Of a DNA stretch of 64,000 nt, positions 7,566 to 16,767 are shown one piece after another; within the stretch, counting starts at the first letter, position 1, and every line of letters starts with the position of its first letter. Origin of the DNA: CAZTHL01 sp964613585 (lineage in GTDB: Bacteria > Pseudomonadota > Alphaproteobacteria > DSM-16000 > Inquilinaceae). The position numbers and the translations under genes are program-made. Under the pieces are notes generated by a model. It saw only the letters and a program-made list of their open reading frames with translations. It made no database searches and was not told the DNA's origin. Location: assembly GCA_964613585.1 (NCBI GenBank), contig CAZTHL010000007.1:14210-78209 (forward strand), given 5' to 3'.

Positions 7566-9254
7566 TCAGCCGGTGGCGCGGACTCCATCGAGGAAAGGCC
7601 CGACGACGTTCTGCAGGTCGCGCGCGCGGGCCATCAGATCTTGCGCCGTCGCCTGCACCCGTCTTGCCTCGGCCAGGGTCTCGTCACCACGCCGCTGCAC
7701 CTCGCTGACACTGCCGGAGACCGAGGAGGTAGCCTGGGCGGCCTCGTTCGCGCTCCGCGCGATCTCGCCCGAGGTCGCCTGCTGCTCGACCACGGCCGAG
7801 GACAGCGCGCTTGCGATCTCGTCCACCTCGCCAATCCGGCCGGCGATCTTGCGGATCGCCTCCACGGTCTTGTCGGTGTCCGACTGGATGGCGGCGATCT
7901 GCGCGGAGATCTCCTCGGTCGCCTTGCCGGTCTGCTCGGCCAGCGTCTTGACCTCGTGGGCAACCACGGCGAAGCCCTTGCCGGCCTCCCCGGCCCGCGC
8001 GGCCTCAATCGTGGCGTTCAGCGCCAGCAGGTTGGTCTGCTCGGCAATATCGCTGATCAGCTTGACCACCTGACCGATCTTGTCGGCGCTCTCGTCAAGG
8101 GCGGAGACGAGATTGGCGCTGGCCTCGGTCTCGCTCACCGCCTGGCTGGCGGTGGCGCTGGCGCGCTCGACCTGGCCGCCGATGTCGCTGATCGAGGTGC
8201 TCATCTCGTCGATGGCGGCGGCCACGTTCTGCACGCTGCCGGCGGTTTCCTCCGAGCCGCTGGCCGCCGAGGTGGCCTGCTCGCGGACCGACTCCGCGCC
8301 GGTCGACAGGGTGCTGGCCGAAGCCTCGAGAGAGGCCGCCGCCGCCGCAAGGCCGCTCATCACCTCCTGGACCTCCCGGTCGAAGCGGCCCGTGAGCATG
8401 GCGACATGCTCGGCGCGCTCAATCCGCTTCTGCTGCTCCTCTTCGGCGAGCGCGCGCTCCTTGGCGGCGCGGTTGAGATCAAGGCGGAACTTCTCCAGCG
8501 TCCGCGCCATGTTGCCGACCTCGTTGCCGCAGTCCTCGCACTCCACCGGCTGCTCCATCTGCCCTTCAGCCATCTCCTTCATCCGACCCTCGATGGCGGT
8601 CAAGGGCCTGGTGATGCCGCGGGCGATGAGCATCGCTGCGGCGATCATGATGGCAATCAGGGGAAGGCCGATCGCCAGGCTGGTGATGACCTTGCTGCGG
8701 AAGACTGCCAGCACGTCATCCGTGTAGACGCCGGTCCCGATGAACATCTCAAGGTTCGGCACATCAATGATGTAGGAGATCTTGTGCACCGGCTCGTCGC
8801 TGCCGGGCCGGGGCCAGAGGTAGTCATAGACCCCGGCGCCGGGCCCGACAGCGATGGCGACCATGTCCCGAATAATCGGGGTTCCATCGCTGGTCTGGAA
8901 GTCGATGAGAGATTGGCCGACAAGGTGCGGAGAGGCCGGATTGGCGACCATGACCCCATCATGATCGAGCGCGAACACGTACTCCTCGCCGCCAAGGTAG
9001 CGGAGCGCGTGCAGGAGCGGCCGGAGCTCATCCCGTGCCGCCTCGAGCTCCATCTCTCCGCGCGAGACCTTCTCACCAAACTCGTTGGCGAGGCCTGCGG
9101 CGGTCTCGGCAACGGCGCGCACCATGAGCAGTCGCTCCTTACGGATATTCTCCATTCCGTTCATGGTTGCGACGGCGGCGACGATGACCACCGTTGCGGT
9201 CGAGATCGCGATCAGCGCCATGAGCCGCGCTCGGATGGTCAGCGTCTTTAGCAT
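7566..9254 (-). CDS. Methyl-accepting chemotaxis protein with single Cache domain
   Basis: A 562-residue transmembrane chemoreceptor. TM1 (about 11-29) is followed by a periplasmic single-Cache domain (GGEEYVFALDHDGVMVANP, LEMFIGTGVYTDDV). TM2 (about 190-212), a HAMP domain and a cytoplasmic methyl-accepting signalling domain come next. The signalling hairpin tip, which binds CheA/CheW, is ISDIAEQTNLLALNATIEAA. A CEDCGNE dicysteine motif sits in the HAMP-proximal region, which is unusual but of unknown meaning. The ATG at 9254 is chosen because GAGGAAGCAGGA precedes it; an upstream in-frame start lacks such a site. The gene stands alone; no che genes are adjacent. Confidence 0.93.
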   Translation of the reverse strand: MLKTLTIRARLMALIAISTATVVIVAAVATMNGMENIRKERLLMVRAVAETAAGLANEFGEKVSRGEMELEAARDELRPLLHALRYLGGEEYVFALDHDGVMVANPASPHLVGQSLIDFQTSDGTPIIRDMVAIAVGPGAGVYDYLWPRPGSDEPVHKISYIIDVPNLEMFIGTGVYTDDVLAVFRSKVITSLAIGLPLIAIMIAAAMLIARGITRPLTAIEGRMKEMAEGQMEQPVECEDCGNEVGNMARTLEKFRLDLNRAAKERALAEEEQQKRIERAEHVAMLTGRFDREVQEVMSGLAAAAASLEASASTLSTGAESVREQATSAASGSEETAGSVQNVAAAIDEMSTSISDIGGQVERASATASQAVSETEASANLVSALDESADKIGQVVKLISDIAEQTNLLALNATIEAARAGEAGKGFAVVAHEVKTLAEQTGKATEEISAQIAAIQSDTDKTVEAIRKIAGRIGEVDEIASALSSAVVEQQATSGEIARSANEAAQATSSVSGSVSEVQRRGDETLAEARRVQATAQDLMARARDLQNVVGPFLDGVRATG

Positions 9255-9683
9255 TCCTGCTTCCTCACGGGCGTCCGGTTGCCGGGCCAATGCCAGCCTG
9301 ATGTCCGGTCCGCCTAGATAACGAAGAGCGTCCGTAACCTGGCAAAACGGCCTTCAAGGCATGCCTTATCAAGCAAAAGCTAAATATCCCTTTATGAACT
9401 AGGCTGGGTCAGACATCGTTAGCTTGAAATCGAGGACCTTCATCGAGACAAGGCAAGCTAAGCTGCGCCGGCCCTACCATGGACAAGCCAAAGGCGTCGG
9501 TCCGCCGGTGGCCGTGCAGCCCCTCCCAGAGCGCGCCTCTCCGCCGCATCCGCCCGGCGCGGCCCGTGCCGGAGCCGGATGCTCGAGCCGTCAGCGAGAT
9601 CAGCCCTGCCGGGCGCCCTGCTGCCGGGCCGGATGGCTGCCCAGGATTGCCGGAAAGCCCGGAAATCTTGAGGCGGAAGCCGG
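9255..9683. other. Gene-free stretch between chemoreceptor and iron permease
   Basis: The left 170 bases are comparatively AT-rich (around 9355-9425, e.g. AAAAGCTAAATATCCC) and should contain the leftward chemoreceptor promoter. The right part is GC-rich and follows the stop of the leftward permease gene. I see no gene in it. Confidence 0.5.
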
Positions 9684-11363
9684 CTACCCCTCGCCGCCCG
9701 GTCGCGAGCGGGCGATCGCCAGGCTGAGCAGGATCACCGGCAGCACACCGACCCCGACGATGGTCAAGGCCGCCGTCGACGCCTCGGCCAGCCGCTCATC
9801 CGAGGCCAGCTGATAGACGCGCACGGCCAGCGTGTCGAAGTTGAACGGCCGCAGGATAAGCGTCGCCGGCAGCTCCTTCATGACGTCGACGAAGACGAGC
9901 AACCCTGCCGTCAGCATGCCGCCGCGCATGATCGGGGCATGCACCCGGACCAGGGTGCCGCGCGGTCCGAGCCCGAGGGTGCGCGAGGCCGCGTCCATAC
10001 TCGGGCTGATCTTGCCCAGGCTGGCCTCGATCGTGTTGTAGGACACGGCGAGGAAGCGCACGAGGTAGGCGAACACCAGCGCGGCGATGGTGCCCGTCAG
10101 CAGCAGCCCGGTCGACACGCCGAACCGATCGCGCATGAAGGCATCGACCGCATTGTCGAACGCGGCGAACGGCAGCAGCACGCCGACGGCGATAACCGAG
10201 CCGGGCACGGCATAGCCGAGGGCGGCCACCCGCACCGAGATCATGGTCGCCGGCGACGGCTGCAGGCGCACGCCATAAGCCAGAAGCACCGCGACAAGCA
10301 CCGCCAGTCCCGCCGTGATGCCGGCCAGGGAGAAGCTGTGCCAGGCGAGGTCGACAAAGCGGCCGCCCCACAGCGGGTCGCCCTCGGCCAGGGCCAGGTG
10401 AAGGAGCAGCCCGGCCGGCACGAGGAAGCCCAGCGCCAGCACGGCGCCACAGGTCGCCGTCGCCGCCAGCGCGCGGGCGCCGCCGAGCCGGGCCGGCCGC
10501 AGCCGACGGTAGCGGCAGCTCATATGATGAAAACGGCGGCGCCCACGCGAGGCGCGCTCGAGCCCGACGAGCAGCGCCACGAACAGGAGCAGGAAGGCGG
10601 CGAGCTGAGCCGCGGCCACCGGCTCACCCAGGCCGAACCAGGTGCGGTAGATGCCGGTGGTGAAGGTCGGAACACCAAAATATTGAACCGTTCCATAGTC
10701 TGCAACCACCTCCATCAGCGCCAGCGCCAGGCCGGCGGCGATGGCCGGACGGGCCAGCGGCAGCGCCACGCCGAAGAAACTGCGCCAAGGCCCGCGCCCG
10801 AGCATACGGCTCGCCTCAAGCGCGCAAACGGACTGCTCGAGAAAGGCCGCCCGCGCCAGCATGTAGACGTAGGGGTAAAGGGCCAGCGCCAGCATGGCCA
10901 TGGCGCCGCCCAGCGACCGGATCGGCGGGAACCAGTAGTCCTGCGCCTGCCAGCCGGTGACGTCGCGCAGCAGGGTCTGCACCGGGCCGGCGAACTCCAG
11001 CAGATCGGTGTAGACATAGGCCATGACATAGGCCGGCACGGCGAGCGGCAGCAGCAGCGCCCACTCGAAGACGCGGCTGCCCGGAAACCGGGTCATGGTG
11101 ACGAGCCACGCCAGCGACACCCCGATGACCAGGGTCAGCAGGCCGACCCCCACCATGAGAGCGAGGGTGTTGCGGATGTACACGGGAAGCACCGTCGAGG
11201 CCAGATGCTCCCACACCCCGCCGGTCTCCGCGAGGACGCGGCTCAGCACGACCAGCACGGGCAAGGCCACGAGCGCGGCGATGGCCATGGTCAGCAGCGT
11301 CCAGCCGCCGGGACCGGCACCGAGACGCCGGCGGGCAGTGTCAAAAAGCGTGATGGTGGTCAC
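9684..11363 (-). CDS. Iron(III) ABC transporter permease, fused double-domain type
   Basis: Inner-membrane permease of the FbpB/SfuB/AfuB family (559 aa). Two tandem BPD-type domains are fused in one chain, each with about six helices. EAA-loop sequences include EASRMLGRGPWRSFFGVALPLARP (about 180-205) and DAASRTLGLGPRGTLVRVHAPIMRG (about 455-480). The start is GTG at 11363. The gene is isolated: the likely substrate-binding protein is 5.4 kb away (16768-17826) and no ATPase gene is in the window. A Fur-like box lies about 120 bp upstream, supporting iron regulation. Confident as an iron-type permease; the exact substrate form is inferred from family. Confidence 0.88.
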   Translation of the reverse strand: MTTITLFDTARRRLGAGPGGWTLLTMAIAALVALPVLVVLSRVLAETGGVWEHLASTVLPVYIRNTLALMVGVGLLTLVIGVSLAWLVTMTRFPGSRVFEWALLLPLAVPAYVMAYVYTDLLEFAGPVQTLLRDVTGWQAQDYWFPPIRSLGGAMAMLALALYPYVYMLARAAFLEQSVCALEASRMLGRGPWRSFFGVALPLARPAIAAGLALALMEVVADYGTVQYFGVPTFTTGIYRTWFGLGEPVAAAQLAAFLLLFVALLVGLERASRGRRRFHHMSCRYRRLRPARLGGARALAATATCGAVLALGFLVPAGLLLHLALAEGDPLWGGRFVDLAWHSFSLAGITAGLAVLVAVLLAYGVRLQPSPATMISVRVAALGYAVPGSVIAVGVLLPFAAFDNAVDAFMRDRFGVSTGLLLTGTIAALVFAYLVRFLAVSYNTIEASLGKISPSMDAASRTLGLGPRGTLVRVHAPIMRGGMLTAGLLVFVDVMKELPATLILRPFNFDTLAVRVYQLASDERLAEASTAALTIVGVGVLPVILLSLAIARSRPGGEG

Positions 11364-11484
11364 GTCGATGGATATCCGTGTTCCCGGAAGCTGCCGGCAC
11401 CCTCTACGCCTTGTGGAGGATCGACCCGGCCGTCGGGTCCAACGGCACGCCGCGTGCGCCGATCCCGCCCCGTCACCCTGACAG

Positions 11485-11503
11485 TCTATTGCGAATCATT
11501 ATC
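11485..11503 (-). promoter_or_regulatory. Fur-like box
   Basis: Read on the minus strand, GATAATGATTCGCAATAGA begins with GATAATGAT, the first half of the classical Fur consensus. It lies between the divergent iron permease and regB genes, so it could serve either. Its partner box is upstream of the iron-binding protein gene at about 17875. Confidence 0.55.
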
Positions 11504-11595
11504 GATGGCAAAGTCAAGCCTTGGCAGGGCAACCGCCCGGCCACGATGTGGACGGGCTGTGGGCGCCGACATACGTGTCTTGTGAACGACAGGGA

Positions 11596-13032
11596 ATGAT
11601 CGGAACCCGGCGCGCCGTCATGGCAACCGCGACGACCGTCGACCGCCCCGAAAGCGGGCTGCCGCCACTGGCCGACAGTGGGCTGATCCGGCTGCGCACG
11701 CTGACGCTGATCCGCTGGGTCGGCATCGCCGGGCAGCTGGCCACGCTGCTCATTGTGCATGTCGGGCTCGGCTATCAGTTGCCGCTTGGCCCGGCCCTCG
11801 CGGTCGTCGGCGTGTCGGTGATGCTGAATCTTGCGGCGATCCTGCAGCGCCGGACCCGCGTGCGCCTGGGCGACCGGGACGCTGCCCTGTATCTCAGCTA
11901 CGATCTCGTGCAGCTGGCGGTGCTGCTGTTCCTCACGGGCGGTCTACACAATCCTTTCGTGGTGCTGCTGCTGGCGCCGTTGACGGTATCGGCGAGCATC
12001 CTGTCCCGGCGCAGTACGACGATCATCACCCTGCTGACCCTGGCCTGCGTGACGGTCCTGGCGCTGTGGCACTATCCGCTGCCGTCAGGGCCTGAAGGGC
12101 CGATCCGCCTGCCACCGCTCTACTTCATTGGTCTGTGGTTCGCCATCGCGGTCGCCGCCATGTTCATCGCCGGTTACGTCTGGCGGGTGGCCGAGGAGAC
12201 GCGTCGCCTGGGCGAGGCCTTCGCCGCCAGCCGGATGGCGCTGGCCCGCGAGCAGCGGATCTCCGCGCTCGGCGCCCTGGCTGCGGCGGCCGCCCACGAG
12301 CTCGGCACGCCGCTCGGCACGATCGCCCTGGTCGCCAAGGAGCTGGAGAACGAGCTGCCACCGGACAGCGATGTGCAGGCGGATGCGGCGCTGCTGTCCA
12401 GCGAGGCGGACCGCTGCCGACACATCCTGGCCGAGCTGTCCCGCCGGCCGGAGACCTCGGGCGGCGAGCCGTTCGAGCGGCTGACCCTGCAGGCCCTGAT
12501 CGACGCGGCCGGCGAAGCGCATCGCCGGCCGGAGATCGCGCTCGACATCATCACCGTGCCGCTGGACGGCAGCCGGCCGCCCTGGGCCCGGCGCACGCCG
12601 GAGCTTCTGCACGGTCTCGGCAATCTCCTGCAGAACGCCCAGCAGTTCGCCCGGCGGCGGGTCACCGTGCGCGCCGAATGGAGCCGCGATGAGGTGCTGG
12701 TCACCATCGCCGATGACGGTCCCGGCTTCCCCGCCGCCGTGCTCGACCGGCTGGGCGAGCCGTATCTTTCGGTGACCGGGCAGCGCCGCGCCGACAGCGG
12801 TGGCCACATGGGACTCGGCATCTTCATCGCCGCGACCCTGCTCGAAAGGGGCGGTGCACGCTTAGCGTTCAGCAACCTGGGGCGGCGCGGCGCTCAGGTT
12901 GCCGTACGCTGGAACCGCCATATGTTTGAAACTGGGGGTGAGACAGGAAGGGCGAGCGATGAGCGTTGTGACCCTGGAAGAGACTCAGCCGCTGCCGGCC
13001 CGCGGCGCCGCCCGCAGCTTGCTGATCGTTGA
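11596..13032 (+). CDS. regB: RegB/PrrB/ActS redox-sensing histidine kinase
   Basis: Global redox sensor kinase. The 478-residue protein has six N-terminal transmembrane helices with the family quinone-binding motif GGLHNPF (115-121). The distinctive H-box AAAHELGTPLGTIA has phospho-accepting H234, and C274 in EADRCRHILAEL lies in the region where RegB carries its redox-active cysteine. A C-terminal ATPase domain shows NLLQNAQQFA, ADDGPGFP and GLGIFIA. Starts at ATG 11596 or 11620 are both possible. The frame runs 74 nt into regA, giving an extra hydrophilic tail beyond the usual end. Confidence 0.93.
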   Translation: MIGTRRAVMATATTVDRPESGLPPLADSGLIRLRTLTLIRWVGIAGQLATLLIVHVGLGYQLPLGPALAVVGVSVMLNLAAILQRRTRVRLGDRDAALYLSYDLVQLAVLLFLTGGLHNPFVVLLLAPLTVSASILSRRSTTIITLLTLACVTVLALWHYPLPSGPEGPIRLPPLYFIGLWFAIAVAAMFIAGYVWRVAEETRRLGEAFAASRMALAREQRISALGALAAAAAHELGTPLGTIALVAKELENELPPDSDVQADAALLSSEADRCRHILAELSRRPETSGGEPFERLTLQALIDAAGEAHRRPEIALDIITVPLDGSRPPWARRTPELLHGLGNLLQNAQQFARRRVTVRAEWSRDEVLVTIADDGPGFPAAVLDRLGEPYLSVTGQRRADSGGHMGLGIFIAATLLERGGARLAFSNLGRRGAQVAVRWNRHMFETGGETGRASDERCDPGRDSAAAGPRRRPQLADR

Positions 13033-13537
13033 CGACGACGCGCCGTTCCGAAATCGCCTGGCGCGCGCCATGGAGAAGCGGGACTTTGAGGTGGTGACGG
13101 CAGAGGCGGTGGGCGCGGCGACCGAGCTGGCGCGCCGGCTGGCACCGGCCTATGCGGTGATCGACATGCGGCTGGGCGATGGCAATGGCCTGGATATCGT
13201 GCCGGTGCTGCACGAGGTACGGCCCGATGCCCGCATCGTTATGTTGACCGGCTATGGCAATATCGCGACCGCCGTGGCCGCGGTGAAGGCCGGAGCCGTG
13301 GATTACCTGGCGAAGCCGGCCGATGCCGAGCAGATCGAGTCGGCGCTGCTGGCCGAGGAGGATAGGCCGCTGCCGCCGGCGCCGGAGCATCCCATGTCGG
13401 CGGATCGGGTGCGCTGGGAGCACATCCAGCGGGTGTATGAGCAATGCGATCGCAATGTCTCGGAGACGGCGCGGCGCCTCAAGATGCACCGCCGCACCCT
13501 GCAGCGGATCTTGAACAAGCACGCGCCCCGGGCCTGA
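12959..13537 (+). CDS. regA: RegA/PrrA/ActR response regulator
   Basis: Partner of RegB that controls respiration, carbon and energy genes in response to redox state. The 192 residues hold a receiver domain (acidic residues DDD 25-27, phospho-acceptor D69 in VIDMRLGDGNGLD, KPAD lysine). A short linker leads to a Fis-type helix-turn-helix at the C-terminus (RNVSETARRLKMHRRTLQRIL), the nearly invariant DNA-binding motif of this family. The ATG at 12959 follows AGGAAGGG. It lies inside the last 74 nt of regB in another frame. Confidence 0.95.
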   Translation: MSVVTLEETQPLPARGAARSLLIVDDDAPFRNRLARAMEKRDFEVVTAEAVGAATELARRLAPAYAVIDMRLGDGNGLDIVPVLHEVRPDARIVMLTGYGNIATAVAAVKAGAVDYLAKPADAEQIESALLAEEDRPLPPAPEHPMSADRVRWEHIQRVYEQCDRNVSETARRLKMHRRTLQRILNKHAPRA

Positions 13538-13562
13538 GCATCGTGTCCGGCCGGCGGGCGGC

Positions 13563-14828
13563 TCAGCCCGCGCTGTCGCTGCCCCCGGCCGGCAGCTTTT
13601 GGGCCTTGAGCGCGCGGTCCACCACCCGTCCTTGGAACAAGGACGCGCCCAGTTGGTGGCCTACCCGGAGCGCGTCCTCGTTGTCGCAGCGGGTGATGAT
13701 GAGTCGGGCTTGGCCGCAGCCGGTCACCTGCCGGCCGAGCTCGGCAAGGGTGCTCTGATCAAAATCGCCGCTAGCAAGCTCCGGGCTCCAGTACATCTTG
13801 ATGAGGTCAAGCCCGAGACGCTCGCGGTCAACCATGGGCAAGGTCATGTGCGTCATGCCATCCAGGCAAATCTTGTAGCCGCGCTCGCGCAGGAAGTCGC
13901 GGGCGAACAGATAGGCGCCCATGTCATGGAAGATGTCGACCTTCTGCAGCTCGACCACCAGCTTGCCGTGCACACCCAGGCCGACGCCCCGGTCGAAACG
14001 CTGGAACTCCTTGGACAGGACGCTGGCAACGTTGAGATTAAGGCTGAAGGGGCTTTGGCCGCAGCCCTTCTCATGCAGCATCAGGCTTAGCATGCGCCGG
14101 TCGAGGACATTGGTCAGGCGCTGGAACAGCCACGGATCAGCGGTCGCCGAGACACTGGGCATCAACGCCTGCTCGAGGTCGGCGATGGAGACGTAGATCT
14201 CCTGGAAGACCGGACAGGGCGGCTGGTCGGGCGAGACAATGCATACCGGTTGACGACGGATGAGCGGGGTCAGATCGGCCGTCTGCAGCATCTCCTCGAG
14301 CCGTCCCAGCAAGGCCGGTGTCAGCGGCTTGGCGGCCGGGGCGGGCCCACGGTTCAGGGCCGCCCGTCTGTTCCGCCTGGATCGCTCGGCCTCGCTCAGC
14401 TCCAGGTAGCGGCGCGCCATCTCCACAAAACGATCGTAATCCGCCTCCAGCCGATACCAGGTGCAAAAGCCGGCGCCGATATGGTCCTCGGTGTAGCGAA
14501 CCAGGGGATCCTCGCTGAACAGCTGGCGCAGCCGAACGACGGCCGGATCGATCTGCGAAGGCTTCGCGCCGCGGGCCACGAAGACGAGATCCTGGTTGAA
14601 CAAAATGAAGAGCTGCCCGTCAAAGCCCTTCACCATGTCCTCGAAGGCGCCGGTGGCGACCCGGATATAGTGCTCCTTCCGATTCCGGTTCTGCAGCTGG
14701 GAAAGATGCAGGTGCACCGCGATCCGATCCTCGCGATGCCGGTCCATCCGCTGGGCGCAGTCGAGCAGGGCGACTTCCTGGCTCACCGGAGCCTGGTGGG
14801 ACGAGAGGCTGAGCGTGGCGGTGGACAT
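13563..14828 (-). CDS. Degenerate EAL-domain protein, probably non-catalytic
   Basis: The 421-residue soluble protein starts at an ATG preceded by GGGAG. The N-terminal half (about 20-200) is unassigned and contains a Cys-rich variable segment. The C-terminal half (about 215-410) follows the EAL fold order: FSLNLNVASVLSKEFQRFD, VVELQKVDIFHDMG, KICLDGMTHMTL, and a final LIITRCDNEDALRVGHQLGASLFQG. The EAL signature and the metal-binding DDFG are absent (CLDGMTH instead), so c-di-GMP hydrolysis is unlikely. It may act as a c-di-GMP-linked or signalling adaptor; this is inference. It converges with regA with only 25 bp between. Confidence 0.75.
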   Translation of the reverse strand: MSTATLSLSSHQAPVSQEVALLDCAQRMDRHREDRIAVHLHLSQLQNRNRKEHYIRVATGAFEDMVKGFDGQLFILFNQDLVFVARGAKPSQIDPAVVRLRQLFSEDPLVRYTEDHIGAGFCTWYRLEADYDRFVEMARRYLELSEAERSRRNRRAALNRGPAPAAKPLTPALLGRLEEMLQTADLTPLIRRQPVCIVSPDQPPCPVFQEIYVSIADLEQALMPSVSATADPWLFQRLTNVLDRRMLSLMLHEKGCGQSPFSLNLNVASVLSKEFQRFDRGVGLGVHGKLVVELQKVDIFHDMGAYLFARDFLRERGYKICLDGMTHMTLPMVDRERLGLDLIKMYWSPELASGDFDQSTLAELGRQVTGCGQARLIITRCDNEDALRVGHQLGASLFQGRVVDRALKAQKLPAGGSDSAG

Positions 14829-15036
14829 GGCGATCGCTCCCCATCGGGCCGATTCCGGCCGCGACCGGCTTTCGTATCAGGCGCCGATCGTCGCGGCGGC
14901 GTCGTGCAGTCGAAACCACGCCGGTTAATTACCCATAAAGCCGAGCGCAAAAGGGTGTAAGGATAGGCTTGCGGGATGAGCCGAGCGGTTCCGGCCGGTG
15001 CCCGCGGTGACCCGTCTGCCGCGCCGTTGCCGAAGA

Positions 15037-16512
15037 ATGTCCGTCCGTTCGACCCTGCCAACCCTGGCCACCCTGATCGATGCCATGGCCCACGCACGGG
15101 TGCTGTGCTTGGGCGACGCCATGCTCGATCGCTTTGTCGAGGGCAGCGTGGAGCGTATCTCGCCGGAGGCGCCGATTCCGGTGCTTCGCGTCGCCGGGGA
15201 GCGTCTGATGCCGGGAGGCGCCGGCAATGTCGCCGCCAATCTGGCGGCCCTGGGCGCCGCGGCGGATGTCTGGGCCGTGGTCGGGGATGACGAGGCGGGA
15301 CGCACGCTGGGTCGGCTGCTCGACACCCGGACCCGGGCGTCGACAACGCTGGTGGTGGAGCCGGGCCGTGACACCTCGGTCAAGACCCGCTACACCGCCG
15401 CCGGGCAGCAGCTCCTGCGGGCCGACCGGGAAACCCTGGCGCCGCTCGGGACGGCCGCCGCCGACGCCGCTCTCGTCTGGCTGTCGGATCGTCTGGCTGC
15501 GGCTGGCGCGCTGGTGCTGTCCGACTATGGCAAGGGTGTGCTGACCGAAACGGTGACGGGCGCGGCCATTGCCGGCGCGCGTTCGGCGGGCCGGCCCGTG
15601 ATCGTCGATCCCAAGGGCCCGGACTATCGACGCTACCGGGGCGCCAGCGTGATCACGCCGAATCGGCGAGAGCTGGCCGAGGCGACGGGGCTGCCGACCG
15701 CCACCGATTGCGAGGTCGAGACCGCGGCCGGCGTCGTGATCGAGTCCTGCGACGTCGAGGCGGTGGTGGCGACGCGGAGCGAGCAGGGGCTGAGCGTGAT
15801 CGGCGCCGGCCGCCCGCCGCTGCACCTGCGCGCCGAGGCCAGGGAGGTGTTCGACGTGTCCGGCGCGGGCGACACGGTGGCGGCGACGCTCGGGGCGGCG
15901 CTGGCAGCCGGGGCCCGCCTGGACGACGCGGCGCGGCTGGCCAACGTGGCGGGCGGGATCGTGGTCGGCAAGGCGGGGACCGCGGTGGTCGCGGCAGCGG
16001 ACCTTCGCACGGCCTTGCACCATGAGGCCTGGGCGCGCGGCGAGGCCAAGGTGGCGTTGGATCTCGAGGATGCCGCCCGGCGCGTCGCCCTGTGGCGCAG
16101 CGACGGCCGGCGCATCGGATTCACCAATGGCTGCTTCGATCTGCTCCATCCAGGCCATCTTTCGCTGATGCGCCAATGTCGCGGCGCCTGCGACCGGCTC
16201 GTCGTCGGGCTCAACAGCGACGCCTCGGTGAGCCGCCTCAAGGGTCCGGGCCGCCCGGTGCAGAGCGAGGCGGCGCGGGCGGCGGTCCTGGCCTCCCTGG
16301 AGGCGGTCGATCTGGTGATCGTCTTCACTGAGGACACGCCACTCCAGGTCATCGAGCGGCTGCGCCCGGACGTTCTCGTCAAAGGAGCCGATTACCGCCG
16401 CGAGCAGGTGGTCGGCGGCGATCTCGTGGAGAGCTACGGCGGCGAGGTGCGGTTGGCCACGCTCGCACCAGGGCACAGCACCAGCGCCACGATCGCCCGC
16501 CTGCGGTCATAG
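15037..16512 (+). CDS. hldE: Bifunctional heptose-7-phosphate kinase / heptose-1-phosphate adenylyltransferase
   Basis: HldE (RfaE) makes ADP-activated heptose for the lipopolysaccharide inner core. The first domain (about 1-310) is a PfkB-family kinase with MPGGAGNVAANLAALGA and the anion-hole motif DVSGAGDTVAATL. The second (about 345-491) is a nucleotidyltransferase with FTNGCFDLLHPGH and a VKGADYRREQVVGGDLV block. Both domains are complete. ATG 15037 is preferred; GTG 14998 in the same frame is possible, and neither has a strong ribosome site. It converges on the iron-binding protein gene. Confidence 0.93.
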   Translation: MSVRSTLPTLATLIDAMAHARVLCLGDAMLDRFVEGSVERISPEAPIPVLRVAGERLMPGGAGNVAANLAALGAAADVWAVVGDDEAGRTLGRLLDTRTRASTTLVVEPGRDTSVKTRYTAAGQQLLRADRETLAPLGTAAADAALVWLSDRLAAAGALVLSDYGKGVLTETVTGAAIAGARSAGRPVIVDPKGPDYRRYRGASVITPNRRELAEATGLPTATDCEVETAAGVVIESCDVEAVVATRSEQGLSVIGAGRPPLHLRAEAREVFDVSGAGDTVAATLGAALAAGARLDDAARLANVAGGIVVGKAGTAVVAAADLRTALHHEAWARGEAKVALDLEDAARRVALWRSDGRRIGFTNGCFDLLHPGHLSLMRQCRGACDRLVVGLNSDASVSRLKGPGRPVQSEAARAAVLASLEAVDLVIVFTEDTPLQVIERLRPDVLVKGADYRREQVVGGDLVESYGGEVRLATLAPGHSTSATIARLRS

Positions 16513-16605
16513 CCCGACCGGCCTCGGGCAAGGCCGGCAGATCGGATGGTTCTTGAGAGAGATCGCGCCGCCTGTTCATACGCACGATCATGGCCTGTCG
16601 GAGGG

Positions 16606-16636
16606 TCGCCCCCCGCGCTCACCGGGGCGGGGGACG
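16606..16636. terminator. Possible terminator hairpin after hldE
   Basis: A C-rich arm CGCCCCCCGC is followed about 10 bases later by GCGGGGGACG, which can pair with one interruption. It lies between convergent hldE and the iron-binding protein gene. No T-tract follows. Confidence 0.4.
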
Positions 16637-16655
16637 ATCGTTAGGCCCTTAAGCC

Positions 16656-16757
16656 CGCGAGCCAATGGCTTCAGCCATTGGCTCGCGACGGCCTGCCCGG
16701 GCGGAGACAGGATGGACGGGCGCGCCCGGGCCGCGAGCCGACGAGTCCTCTCGCCGG
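16656..16757. repeat. Family B repeat with perfect 15-bp inverted arms
   Basis: Positions 16656-16670 (CGCGAGCCAATGGCT) and 16673-16687 (AGCCATTGGCTCGCG) are perfect inverted complements with a two-base centre. The copy continues through GGGCGCGCCC to a second hairpin half, CGACGAG...CTCGCCGGCTCGGCGGCAT, ending near 16757. Related copies are at 3546, 18836, 30591 and 61124. Confidence 0.75.
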
Positions 16758-16767
16758 CTCGGCGGCA

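Noticed and set aside
7506..9251. Long plus-strand open frame opposite the chemoreceptor gene
   Set aside because: Mirror of a clear chemoreceptor; the composition is the reverse-complement signature of Ala/Glu-rich helices.
9939..11585. Plus-strand open frame of about 550 codons opposite the iron permease
   Set aside because: Gln/His/Arg-rich antisense shadow of a membrane protein gene.
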